Shown here one piece after another: positions 47,483 to 56,466 of a stretch of 64,000 nucleotides of DNA (positions are counted from its first letter, which is position 1; each line of letters starts with the position of its first letter). The notes under the pieces were generated by a model. That model ran no database searches. It was not told the DNA's origin and saw only the letters and a program-made list of their open reading frames with translations. The position numbers and the translations under genes are program-made. The stretch covers positions 262,001-326,000 of the forward strand of contig JAJGOT010000318.1 in assembly GCA_022457155.1 (NCBI GenBank), written 5' to 3'. This DNA comes from Cladopsammia gracilis. Its lineage: Eukaryota > Cnidaria > Anthozoa > Scleractinia > Dendrophylliidae.

Positions 47483-48741
47483 TTAATACTGAACCGTCTG
47501 CAGCTGCCTGTCCATGATGTTAATCTGTGAGTCACTGATGGTGTAGATGTGGCAGTGCACGTTTCCTGAGCTGGAGGGTGTTCTTTCAATCTCAAGGTGC
47601 ACGCCGTCCTTTGCGTTGACGAGGCGTTGGCCATTACCGCGCAGGGTTGTATCAGCCATTGATCTAAGATCAATAAGGAGGCTGAACTTGTTGCCTGTGA
47701 GATATTTGGTCAGATTCACGTTGGGTCTGCTCCCTCTATTTTTTCCGAAGAGTCGGCTGATTTCATTCGACATGTCACTGCCATTGATGCCATTGTTGTA
47801 AACCCTGTTTGGAGAGCCGTTTATGGTGACATTCACTTTGGTGATGTCAGGGTTGAAGTATCTTTCGGAGTCCCTGGCGCCTACCGTGTAGGGTTCGATA
47901 AATAGCAGAAGAATGCCCTTGAGCGATCTGCACTGTGGGTTCACCCGAAGATTCAGCCTAGCGTCTGAGCCTTTCAGAAATGGAACCACCTCTTCTCGCA
48001 TCACATGGTCGTAGTCGAACTCCTTTCCGCTAGAGTAAACGCTCGTTGCCTCGTCAGCCAGTTGTTTGCTGCGGATCATCTCATATTCAAGCTGGATATT
48101 TGTCAACTTATACACAAGCTTACTTGCATCCAAACCCCTTACAACCTGAGATGCCAGTGCAAGCGTTAACTCGAAGATAAGATCGTCGTAGAATGCCTGT
48201 GGGTACAAAACACCTTGGTCAGTCAAAATCTGGTGGTCCAGATTGATGCAGTATTTGTTTCTGCAAACGCTCTCCAGCTTAGTTTCTGCATCCACACCAG
48301 AGGTCTTATCACCAGCACCAGAGCGGATCTTGCACAAATCCACACTCTGGATGCCCTCCGGAAGCCCTCTGGAAGCATGTTGTCGTGCTCATCCACTGAG
48401 AGAAACAGGTCCTCAAATATTTTGTAATTGTCATACCCAACAGTGTCCTGGACAGTTGTGGCAGCAAATTTCACAACGAGCCTGTCAACCAACGCCCGAG
48501 AGACATTCTGGACTAGATAGTTGTTTGCGTGACCGCCGGCCAGCTCAATGTTAAAAAGCAAGGCAAGCAAGCGCAACACGATAACCTCATGTTCATTAAG
48601 CTTGGGCACTGAAACGTACAGGGTCTCGCCGGGCTTGGCCACAGAGTGGTCAAATGTGATGCGCTTTACGGTGCGCTCTGCTTTCATACCACCAATAGTC
48701 TTTTCGTTGTGTGTTGGCAAGAGGTTTGGTTGTACAGCCAT
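47483..48741 (-). pseudogene. Polinton major capsid protein (double jelly-roll), one frameshift
   Basis: Main virion shell protein. The N-terminal part starts at the ATG at 48741 (MAVQPNLLPTHNEK) and has FVSVPKLNEHEVI-like context (LYVSVPKLNEHEVIVLRLL); the rest, from about 48343, includes VCRNKYCINLDHQIL, LSRLFGKNRG-like (EISRLFGKNRGSRPNVNL) and ends SDSQINIMDRQLQTVQY with its TAA at 47483. A single frameshift near 48340-48370 separates the two parts. At about 418 residues it is short for the family. The stop codon lies within the TTAA target site of the 8.6-kb insertion, so the coding end is preserved. It is transcribed divergently from the coiled-coil gene at 48794 across a 52-bp spacer. 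Confidence 0.85.
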
Positions 48742-48793
48742 GGCCAGAATATATATATGTTTTATGAAAATAAATATATACCTTTCATACATC
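48742..48793. promoter_or_regulatory. Short divergent promoter between capsid and coiled-coil genes
   Basis: Only 52 bp separate the two start codons. 'atatatatatgt' faces the capsid gene and 'aaataaatatatacc' faces the coiled-coil gene. Very short leaders with TATATA-type motifs recur at the other structural genes of the element. Confidence 0.55.
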
Positions 48794-50049
48794 ATGGCAG
48801 AAGGCGGATATGATCCAACAACTGAGAATGAGACTCCTTGGGAAGACTGGGGGATTGACCACGATGATGATGACGACGATGACGAAGAAGAAGTTGACAC
48901 AGCCACCCCCTTTTTACCAGGTGGCTCATCCACCCCATATCATGGTGGTGAACAGCATGAAATGACTCAATTTGATCGCAAACATAGCGGGCTTGATCCT
49001 TATGACATCCCTCTGCTTGGGGATTTTACACATGGTGATGACAAACAAAAAATGGTTGATAGAGCTAAGGACTTCATCAAAAGGCTATATCCAAAAACGG
49101 CTTTCGACAGATTAGGCCTAATTGGTTACGGTAAAAGAAGCGGAAATGAAAACAAAATAGTTTCCTTTGGACCAAAGGGCGGAGAGTCTGACATTTTTAA
49201 GAGAGATGGTTCAGGCCTTCTTAAATCGTTCACAGACAGGTTCAAAGGGGCTCTTGGACGAAGCGCTGAAGAGGTTGTCTCTGAAGAGAATACGGCCATA
49301 AGGGAAGAAAGACAGGCTAAAAGAAGCAGAAAAACAACTGAAAGAGGCGGAAAGAATTGCTGTAGAACAACAACAAGCAGCAAATGAGATGCAAAACCTC
49401 AGGAACAGAATCGAACAAACTCAAAGAGGATTGATACTCTGGAACAGGAACACGGTTCAAGCGTTGAGAGTCAAACCAAGCTAGATAGACTGAAACAACT
49501 GAAAAAGAATCTTCAACGTGATCTTGAAAACCAGAAAAAAGAATTAGGCGCCCATCAAAAAATTCAAAAACAAATAGACAAAGTGCAGGCAAAGGTTGAC
49601 AAACTCAGAACACAACTATCGGCCAAAGAAAAAGAAAGAAATGCTGTCGAAGCACGACTAAACAGCACTAAACTCCTTGAGGATCTAAGAGAACAAGCAG
49701 CCGAGCTTGAACGCCAAAACGCGGAAGACAAGCGTGTGATAGAGGATGAGAACACTTCTCCCTCTGACAGAGAAACCGCAGAAGCCCGAGTTGCAGAACG
49801 TAAAGAAGAGCTGGCAAGAGTCAATACACAAATCGAGGAGAGAGAAACGGGCATGCCTTTGAGAGAAAGAATCAAACAGATATTTAAGAAATACGGGTTC
49901 ACCGTGACAGCCGTTCTGTCGGCTCGATCGTGAGTTTTATTTTCAAAACGGCCGGGCAGGTTATCTCCTTTCTTGGCGAGCACGCTTGGCTGCTAATCCT
50001 TGCCGCAGCGGCTTTCTTGATTAAAAAGACCATCAAGCGCAAGCGCTAA
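48794..50049 (+). pseudogene. Polinton coiled-coil protein with C-terminal membrane anchor
   Basis: Starts at ATG 48794 (MAEGGYDPTTENETPWED) with an Asp/Glu-rich tract (48860-48896), then a domain with RAKDFIKRLYPKTAFD. After a frameshift near 49340-49400 comes a long coiled coil (QIDKVQAKVDKLRTQLSAK, ERKEELARVNTQIEE), then IKQIFKKYGFTVTAV. A second break near 49912 joins it to a hydrophobic C-terminus (GSIVSFIFKTAGQVISF, HAWLLILAAAAFLIKK). The usual Gly/Lys-rich connector between TVTAV and GSIVSF is missing, so about 40-60 codons were probably deleted there. I recognise the family as a recurrent Polinton virion-gene neighbour; its role is unproven. Confidence 0.65.
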
Positions 50050-50968
50050 TGCATCCAGACAACAAGGCCTGCCAAAGCAAGCGTGCCCACAACAACGATT
50101 GCTTGGTTTACGTGATGCGTATCTGTGACACTCTCTTTGAGGAGTGCAGGAGTCGAGGGTGTAGGGGCTGGCGCGCTGGGAGCTGGCTTTTTACCCAGAC
50201 CCTGTGCCTGTGTTGCCTGTTTGTGAATAGGGTTCGATGGGTGGCTGTTTGGTGGATTGATTTTTGATGGCCCACCGTCCATGGGGCGCAGTGAGGCCTT
50301 TTTTGTGCCCAGATTAACATCATTGTTCACACCCAGCTTCATGCCTTGCGTTGCCTCCTTAAGATTGTTACCATGCATGATGGCATGAGCCAGCTTCCAG
50401 GAGCGGTCACAAAGTTTAGACACACTTTCATCTCTTGGATGGCAAGCTGATAGCGCTGTACGCTCGTTGCAATGTCATTCAGTATTATTGCCTCTAGATA
50501 GGTGAGAAATACTCTGCGTTTCGAACGCTCAGCCCCCACTCCCAAGAATGCTGCTGCAGGTTTTGGCGTGTGCACAAAGAATGTAGTACACAAAGGCCTT
50601 GATTGACTTCATACGCGCAAGCCCTGGCTGTGTTAACCCTTGTGCGTAATTGGGCACAAAATGCTGGAACTGACTAACTGCACCTTGATATTCTTAGAAA
50701 AAGTAACGGCTGGGATTGGCCTTTGTGTATTACGATTCAACGTCTGAGATCGCCTTAGCTTTGGCCGTTGCAGAAAGATTGGCTGCTTCTGGCATTCTCA
50801 ACCAAACCAGTTCAGGATCTACTGCGGGCTATTTTTTCTAGATATATGTAGGATAGTAGACATTTTGCAGGAGACTAAAAAGGTGGCGGGGGGCCGTAGT
50901 CGTGACCTCCAATGTCTAGACTAAGATTTGAACTAGGATTAAATCCACCAGGCCGGCTGCCAAACATG
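50046..50968 (-). pseudogene. Polinton proline-rich membrane protein, frameshifted
   Basis: From the ATG at 50968 the frame opens MFGSRPGGFNPSSNLSLDIG and DYGPPPPF, then meets a stop at about 50880. Later frames give ARMKSIKAFVYYILCAHAK, then KLCDRSWKLAHAIMHGNNL, a Pro-rich linker (KPAPSAPAPTPSTPALL) and a C-terminal membrane helix (AIVVVGTLALAGLVVW). The stop overlaps the coiled-coil gene's stop by 2 bp, tail to tail. At least three frame breaks. Probably a virion protein by location; no domain recognised. Confidence 0.5.
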
Positions 50969-51007
50969 ATTATATAAATATATTTTTTAAAAATCTATTT
51001 ATACACA

Positions 51008-51587
51008 ATGGTTGTGCTAACAATTGTATCGCCTTTGAACCCTCACACCTTCTACTTTGATCAGCCGATTCCGAAACCGAGTTACATCCGTCTTATCTCT
51101 TGCTCGCTTTACAATTCGTGGTTTAATTTGAAAAAAAGAGGAGAGATAACATTGTTTGATAATGGTTCTACTGTCAGGGCCCTTCCTCCCGGGCATTACA
51201 CTCTTGTTAGCCTTGCAAAAGCATTAGATAACGTATTATCGGATCAAAAGGTAAAGTTAGAAACCGAGACAAACTCACCTGTCGGGTCGATGGTCATTCA
51301 CAAGCCTTGTGCGGAGGAAGTTAAACGACCACGATCTATCCAAACTACTTGGTATAAGCCCTAAGTTACTGTTCAGGACATACGTCAAATGATTAAAATC
51401 TCCATCCAGCTATTACATTCACTGTGATCTGGTTGATAAAGAACAAAACTCACTTAACGGAAGACCTTCGGATGTTCTGGCACAATTTAATGTTAGTGCG
51501 AAGCCATTTGAGAAAGTTTTATATGAAACAACACAGCAAAACATCCTGCGTGACACCTCGTCTGGTGATTATGTAAATAGCATAACT
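51008..51587 (+). pseudogene. Polinton penton-like minor capsid protein, N-terminal part
   Basis: The ATG at 51008 directly follows 'tttatacaca'. Residues SPLNPHTFYFDQPIPKPSY, then YNSWFNLKKRGEITLFD and LPPGHYTLVSLAKALD, fit the single-jelly-roll minor capsid protein that forms the vertices of Polinton-type virions. A frameshift between about 51300 and 51400 shifts to a frame with HCDLVDKEQNSLNG and FEKVLYETTQQNILRD. The last codons (NSIT) are cut by the 1.27-kb insertion; the end of the gene is at 52864-52941. It is divergent from the gene at 50968, with 39 bp between the starts. Confidence 0.75.
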
Positions 51588-52859
51588 GAAGGGCCGGCGG
51601 CATAACCAGCCTATGTTGCTTTTGATGTCGTTTTTTTATTTTGCTCGCTCAGATTTGTCCATTTTTGGCATGTGAACTACAAATGAGTTGCAAAACGTTA
51701 TTCAGATTTTTCCTGTTTTTTTTTTTTCCGTCGCTTTCCAGAATTCACGTAAGCAAAAAAAAAGATCTCCATGTCTCCCGTTGAACCCGCTCGAAAAAAT
51801 GAATCCCAAGGTTTACCCGAATTTCTCGATTTTACGTTGATTTTTCACTTCAGATGGCCAAGTTTGGGCCTGTACCGCTAAATCCTGCTCAAGAAAAATC
51901 AATCCCGAAGTTCATTCCCTCAAAATCGCTTCATTTTTATCACTTATTGTCAGCCACTGAGATTCGCGCCATCTCCCTTATCCTTACAGACCTCCTTTAC
52001 GAAGCACTCCCGGTCCTCCACTGCCGGCTCACAGTCTTTGCCCACCTTGCTGAGTTTTCACCTGGCTGCAAGAACTCACTTTGAGCTGCCCAAAGCTGTA
52101 TTTCAATCTCCCGCGCGACCATGCAAAGCCGACCTATCTGCCACTGTAGCAAAGCATGTCGGGATATCAATGGCAAAAACGAAAACGGAATGTCCGCCAA
52201 ATGAAATACGGAAAATATTTTGAAGTCTCGAACCACTTCGGATATCGGGCATTTCGATTACGGCACGGGATGGGAAATGGCACACAACTCACAATGCTGC
52301 CCCTTTTCTGATCCCAAGTGATTCCAGACTTTCCCGCCGGCTCGTCTCATCCACCAGCATCTATTTTCACCTCGAGCGTAAAATAGCGATTTAGACACAA
52401 GATACAACAAGAAACATGACTCGTTTCTTTGAGAGGTATTAGATACTTACGGATTTCTGGACTTAATGACGGATGGGCCTTAAACATATTAGCTTATACG
52501 CATGCTACAGACGATGTGTTTGCCGCAGCGAGCTCGCGATTGACAAGCGAGCCAGGCGCGCGTAAATAACGGTATTTTCCTTCATGTCGTTGGCGCGGGT
52601 CAGGAGTATTGCGGTCGCATATTCTCACGGCCAATCTGCTGTAATGGCGTCGAAATTACGCTCTGAATGTAAACAAGCAATAGAAGGCCAGAATTCTGCT
52701 TTTTCTTTCAGGTGAAATTAGTCCAGTTTCTTAGGATTAGTGCAAATTCGAGGGTTTGTGATATTGTTTGTTGTACGATAAAATTAGACAAATCTGAGCG
52801 AGAAAAAAAAACAAAAACGCTCAAAAAGCAACATAGGCTGGTTATGCTGCCAGCCCTTC
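51588..52859. mobile_element. 1.27-kb inverted-repeat DNA element inside the minor capsid gene
   Basis: Inverted termini of about 31 bp with a few mismatches: GAAGGGCCGGCGGCATAACC on the left, GAAGGGCTGGCAGCATAACC as read from the right. 4-bp target duplication AACT at 51584-51587 and 52860-52863. The interior has a short frame from ATG 51854 (MAKFGPVPLNPAQEKS) without recognised domain. Non-autonomous; superfamily uncertain. A diverged terminus-like sequence recurs at 63548. Confidence 0.8.
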
Positions 52860-52863
52860 AACT

Positions 52864-52941
52864 ATATCAGTGAAAGATGAAAATGGAGCCCTCCTTGATT
52901 TCAACAATATGCCATCAGAGTTTGAATTAGAAATTAATTAA
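52864..52941 (+). pseudogene. Polinton penton-like minor capsid protein, C-terminal end
   Basis: Continues the frame of 51587 after the insertion: ISVKDENGALLDFNNMP then EFELEIN-stop. Removing one AACT copy and the insertion restores continuity of the reading frame at this junction, so the insertion was clean. Confidence 0.8.
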
Positions 52942-52955
52942 AATCTTATATATGT

Positions 52956-52968
52956 ACCGAACTCATAG

Positions 52969-53047
<79 letters not shown>

Positions 53048-53087
53048 ATACATATATATATAAATAAATATCCGCTATGAGTTCGGT
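52956..53087. promoter_or_regulatory. Hairpin with (TA)n loop over a gene start
   Basis: The 20 bases at 53068-53087, which include the start codon at 53077, are exactly repeated in inverted orientation at 52956-52975. Between them lies a long (TA)n run with a few interruptions. The inverted copy places the gene's first codons in a 20-bp stem. Confidence 0.85.
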
Positions 53088-53660
53088 TGACGTATTACCT
53101 CCATCGGCTCCGAAATACAGCAATAGTGAACCGCTCTACCCAGTCTTACCAAATGGTGGTGACTTCCGTCTCAAAAAAATCTCCAACTTACAGAAAGAGC
53201 TTGAATCAGAAGCTGGCCACTATAGACAGGTCGCAAAAAAATACATACAAACTCACTCCATTGTTCACAGTTTGGCTGTTGGACTTGGCTTTATTTCTGC
53301 TGGCTTGTCTTCTGCCACCTTGGCAACAGTCTTGACTGGTTTTGGAATTGTCGCTAGCCCACCTCTGGCCAGCATCACTGCTGCTTCAGGGTTTTCATCC
53401 ACTGGCCTTACTGCATTTAGTAAACAGCTCAATGAAAAATCACGAAATATGAAAAGATCTACACGCTGGCCCTTGCTAAACGAAACTCTGTCAGTGAGTT
53501 GGTTTCCAAAGCACTCATGGACAAGCGTATCAGTGATTCCAAGTTTTTAATCATACTTCGTGAAGTAGAGAGATATCACAAGCTCAAAGCCAACATTCAG
53601 TCTGGTGAAACAAAGGCTACACAAGGCGGACAAACTCGGTCGCTAGATCTTGAAAAATAA
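53077..53660 (+). pseudogene. Polinton membrane-associated protein of unknown function
   Basis: From ATG 53077: MSSVDVLPPSAPKYSNSEP, LPNGGDFRLKKISNLQKEL and HYRQVAKKYIQTHSIVH, then a long hydrophobic region (GLGFISAGLSSATLATVL, GIVASPPLASITAASGF). A frameshift near 53445 leads to IYTLALAKRNSVSELVSKAL and REVERYHKLKANIQSG, ending at 53660. The arrangement (charged helix, two hydrophobic helices, charged helix) recurs in cnidarian Polintons, but no function is known. One frameshift only, so relatively well preserved. Confidence 0.6.
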
Positions 53661-54277
53661 GGAAGGAAATACACGCCGAAGAGCATTCTAAATTGCAAAC
53701 AAGATAAGTTCTTTAGCCGCACAATCCAAGTCAGATTTGAAAGAGTAAACTCAGGTTTCTCGCTTTATTTAACAAAAGAACGCGATCGTGTGACACGTGA
53801 CGTGACATTGCGCGTGAGTGCCACGCGTGACATTGCGTGACACGTCTCAAAAAGGGACAAAACCCTAGTCGGGGGGTGCTCAGTTGGCTGTTTCTGCCTA
53901 GCCCCGGCTAGGACTTTTTGCCTTACCGAAGTAAGGACTTTAACTGCTGACAAGGCAGTTGTCTTTCCCATTTTACCTCTGGGAACGAGGGTGAGTTCTC
54001 CGAAGAGATCTCTGAGCACCTCCATGTTATCAGTCGAGGGTCATCAACTGACTCAACAACCCCACTACTCCTGGTCTGACATGAGCCGTAAACAGGGTTT
54101 ATACAGTGGCCAACTGTAACAGACTTAAAAAATATATGGTGCGGTCAGGTCTTATTTTGAGATCAAGACTTAAACCGCGCTTTCACATGTGGTAACTTCT
54201 TAAGTTCACGCATGCGCAAGTGATGCTCATCTAAATTAATTTGTTCCAATTGAACATTTACATTACTAAATATAAAC
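53661..54277. other. Non-coding block with a chain of hairpins
   Basis: 53750-53850 has repeats of 'cgtgacattgcg'. From 53897 there is a run of stems: CCTAGCC/GGCTAGG, CCTTAC-CGAA-GTAAGG (53921-53936), AACTGC/GCAGTT (53942-53960) and CCTC/GAGG (53976-53990). 'gtgctcagttggctg' at 53876 resembles an RNA polymerase III A box, but no B box is at the right distance. Possibly an inserted SINE-like RNA. Confidence 0.5.
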
Positions 54278-55218
54278 ATGACTACGTTGCGAGATCCTGA
54301 AGTTTATGAGAGTATTACCACACAGCTGTCTATCATTAGACGTATGGATGAAAAGAAAAAATATGAGACTCAACTAAATGTCTTAGATAATCAACATGAA
54401 CAAGTCTTGCTACGTTCATTCGTTGGCAGTAACTACATAATCGAACTTCACCACTCACAACTACCAGAAAAGCTCTGTGCCATCTTCGAAGCTCTTAGTT
54501 TGACAGCAGAACAGAAGTTTATCCAAAAGTACCACAAAAGCAAGTTTGTTATCATTGTATTTAGAACGAACAAAATGATAAAATCGTGTCTAGATTGTGG
54601 CGGTTCATTTTCACTCGATAGTGAACTAGCAGACTTATTTGTACAAAATGCTGCCGCGTTGAAACAATAGACGGAGCAGCCTTTACTCGTGAACAACTCT
54701 ACAAAAATAATATGAAAACAAAAAGCCGTTCTACTTCAAAGCATACTTTAAATTATTGGATTGATCATATACTCGGAAATGACTCATTGACAAAATTAGG
54801 CGACAGCGAAACGGTTTTATCAGAAATGCGGAAAGAAATGGCAAAAATAATATTCATCCATCCTCGCTAACAATAGATATTTTAAGAGATTTACTTTGTG
54901 TTATTGGCCGTAGTAATTTATTCAAATTCTCTACTCTGTTGTTACGCGTCATTTCCGGTAAAAAAAAAACCACAGTTGACATATGAACAAATAGGTCAAA
55001 TAAACTTTGTTTACTCTCGCATGAGTAATTACCTTCCAAAGAGAATTTATTATCCCTTTTTAATTTACAAAATCTTAGATATAGTTTTATCAGAAGGGCC
55101 ACAACGTGAAATTTTACCTTACATAAACCTTCAGAAACCCGCTACAAATCAAAAGAACGAACTTCATTGGAATTCAGCTGTTAGAGCCGCAGGCATTAAT
55201 CCTTTGCAAGGTCATTGA
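54278..55218 (+). pseudogene. VLTF3-like late transcription factor carried by the Polinton
   Basis: From ATG 54278 (MTTLRDPEVYESITTQLS), preceded by 'aaatataaac'. A zinc-ribbon is visible: CLDCGG (nt 54587) and, after a frameshift near 54630, CTKC at 54640-54651, spacing CxxC-x16-CxxC. Then come LNYWIDHILGND, an EMRKEMAKI helix, LTIDILRDLLCVIGRSNL, TYEQIGQINFVYSRMSNY and YYPFLIYKILDIVLSEGP, ending near LHWNSAVRAAGINPL. This order (zinc ribbon, Y..W/H...L..I.G core, helical C-terminus with R.YYPFLIYKIL) matches what I know of the poxvirus VLTF3 family of NCLDVs and some virophage-like elements. Three frame breaks (54630, 54850, 54965). It would activate late structural genes. Alternative: unknown protein with a zinc ribbon. 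Confidence 0.55.
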
Positions 55219-55348
55219 GAATAATAGAATGAATCTCTTACATTGTTTCCTTTCCTGGTGATGTAACTAAGGCCTCTTAAAATTCAGAGGCACCTTTTTC
55301 CTTATATGGCCTCAGTAAATGATCATTTTTCACAAGCGTTTGAACCTC

Positions 55349-55747
55349 TTAACGCGTATCCATATCAGTTTGAACACAGTCATTTGGTAGCTTAGTGATT
55401 AGCCTTGTGGGAGGTAAAATAATACCCTCGTAATGGTGGAATACAGCTTTCGTAACCACTCCTCCAACATCAATCAGCTTTCCCAGGATTTCGATCCAGC
55501 AATGCCACGATACAAGTTCTCCATAATCTTGAAAACCCTCGACCACCTCTGAAGTGTACCCTGCTGCTGATAGAACTTCCACTGCTAGTATCACCGATGT
55601 AAGACACGCTGCATGAATACCTGCATCAACCAGCCTGTTGAAAAGACTGTTAATAATCTCTATCACGTTTCCTGGTAATCCTGTTCGTGTAGAAATTGTC
55701 TCGTTTGGTGCCACAAGACTCGCTGGGGTTATATAGAGGGGACACAA
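55349..55747 (-). CDS. Hypothetical protein next to the right Polinton end
   Basis: The minus-strand frame is open for about 130 codons with no internal stop, but no ATG lies near its 5' end; the first codons follow a CTCTATATAA motif near 55740. It contains LVDAGIHAACLTSVILAVEV and YGELVSWHCWIEILGKLID, so it is moderately hydrophobic. Not recognised. It may be a 5'-truncated or spliced gene, or a chance frame. Its place between the VLTF3-like gene and the terminal repeat suggests a Polinton accessory gene. Confidence 0.35.
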   Translation of the reverse strand: MCPLYITPASLVAPNETISTRTGLPGNVIEIINSLFNRLVDAGIHAACLTSVILAVEVLSAAGYTSEVVEGFQDYGELVSWHCWIEILGKLIDVGGVVTKAVFHHYEGIILPPTRLITKLPNDCVQTDMDTR

Positions 55748-55845
55748 AGCTGCACTTAGTGGCGGAGCCTCAGTTTGAGTTACATAACGACGATTTTTTT
55801 TTAATACGGTGTCTTAAAAGAGCTTTTCTTCCGTGACCCATCGTG

Positions 55846-56198
55846 GTTTATATACAAAGGGTATGGATTTCTTCAATTGGTGATACCACCCCATGCCAAT
55901 TGTTCCAGGAAGCTTCCGGAGGGTGTAATTGCTTAAATTAAGGATAACCCCTTTTTCGGTCTGTTGAGGGGTTCAACCGGTTTCGGGCAGTTTGCCGCTT
56001 TCGGCTGCTTTAGACCGCTTTCGGCCGTTTGAAACCAGTTTTGTCCAGTAGAAACGAGGAGCTCCGAGTAAGCTTGTGTGAGTGCTGCCAATTGTTCTAG
56101 GAAGCTTCCGGAGGGTGTAATTTTTGGCTTAGAAAAAACGTCATTAGTGTAATTTTGGGCTTAGAAAAAACGTCATTGAACTCCCTCCCTATACTACT
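55846..56198 (-). repeat. Polinton right terminal inverted repeat
   Basis: Reverse complement of the left repeat, with two palindromic motif copies near 55895 and 56087 and a direct duplication of 'ggcttagaaaaaacgtcatt' at the very end (about 56127 and 56157). Confidence 0.9.
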
Positions 56199-56329
56199 AT
56201 TTGAGCCAGCAAATGGAATAACTATGTAAATTAAAGGCGCCAGACATTTAAGATGTCAACATGTGTCATCAGTCACTGCATACCTGTCAACACCAAGTGA
56301 TCTGACCAATTAGCTCATGATACCAGACT

Positions 56330-56466
56330 CCGGTATCATGGAACGGCGGCATCAAAAGCGAGTCCACAGGCTTCGCCGCCCCTTCCCTTTTCCCCAGTCC
56401 TTGCTTCGCTCGCCGATTATAACCTAACCCAATTCTCCAAAAAGAAGCCTGTTCACAGGCTACTTT
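56330..56466 (-). repeat. Dispersed repeat R5, copy 2
   Basis: Reverse complement of R5 copy 1, ending in 'aagcctgttcacaggct'. It lies about 130 bp right of the Polinton end. Confidence 0.75.

Larger units (their letters stand above)
32721..56198. mobile_element. Polinton/Maverick (adintovirus-like) integrated element, decayed
   Basis: 23.5 kb with termini AGTAGT...ACTACT, inverted repeats of about 350-375 bp, and ATTTG directly outside both ends (32716-32720, 56199-56203). Gene content is diagnostic: protein-primed PolB, retroviral-type integrase, packaging ATPase, double-jelly-roll capsid and penton-like minor capsid. PolB runs rightward, then integrase, membrane proteins, ATPase and MCP run leftward, and the remaining virion genes mostly run rightward. 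No maturation protease was found. Subtracting the two nested insertions leaves about 13.6 kb, short for the family, in line with the internal deletions noted below. Confidence 0.93.

Noticed and set aside
52938..53123. Minus-strand frame dominated by Tyr-Ile repeats
   Set aside because: Translation of the (TA)n microsatellite.
32721..56198. Free-living large DNA virus or bacterial contamination
   Set aside because: Flanking target duplication, surrounding animal-type repeats and nested eukaryotic transposons show an integrated Polinton.
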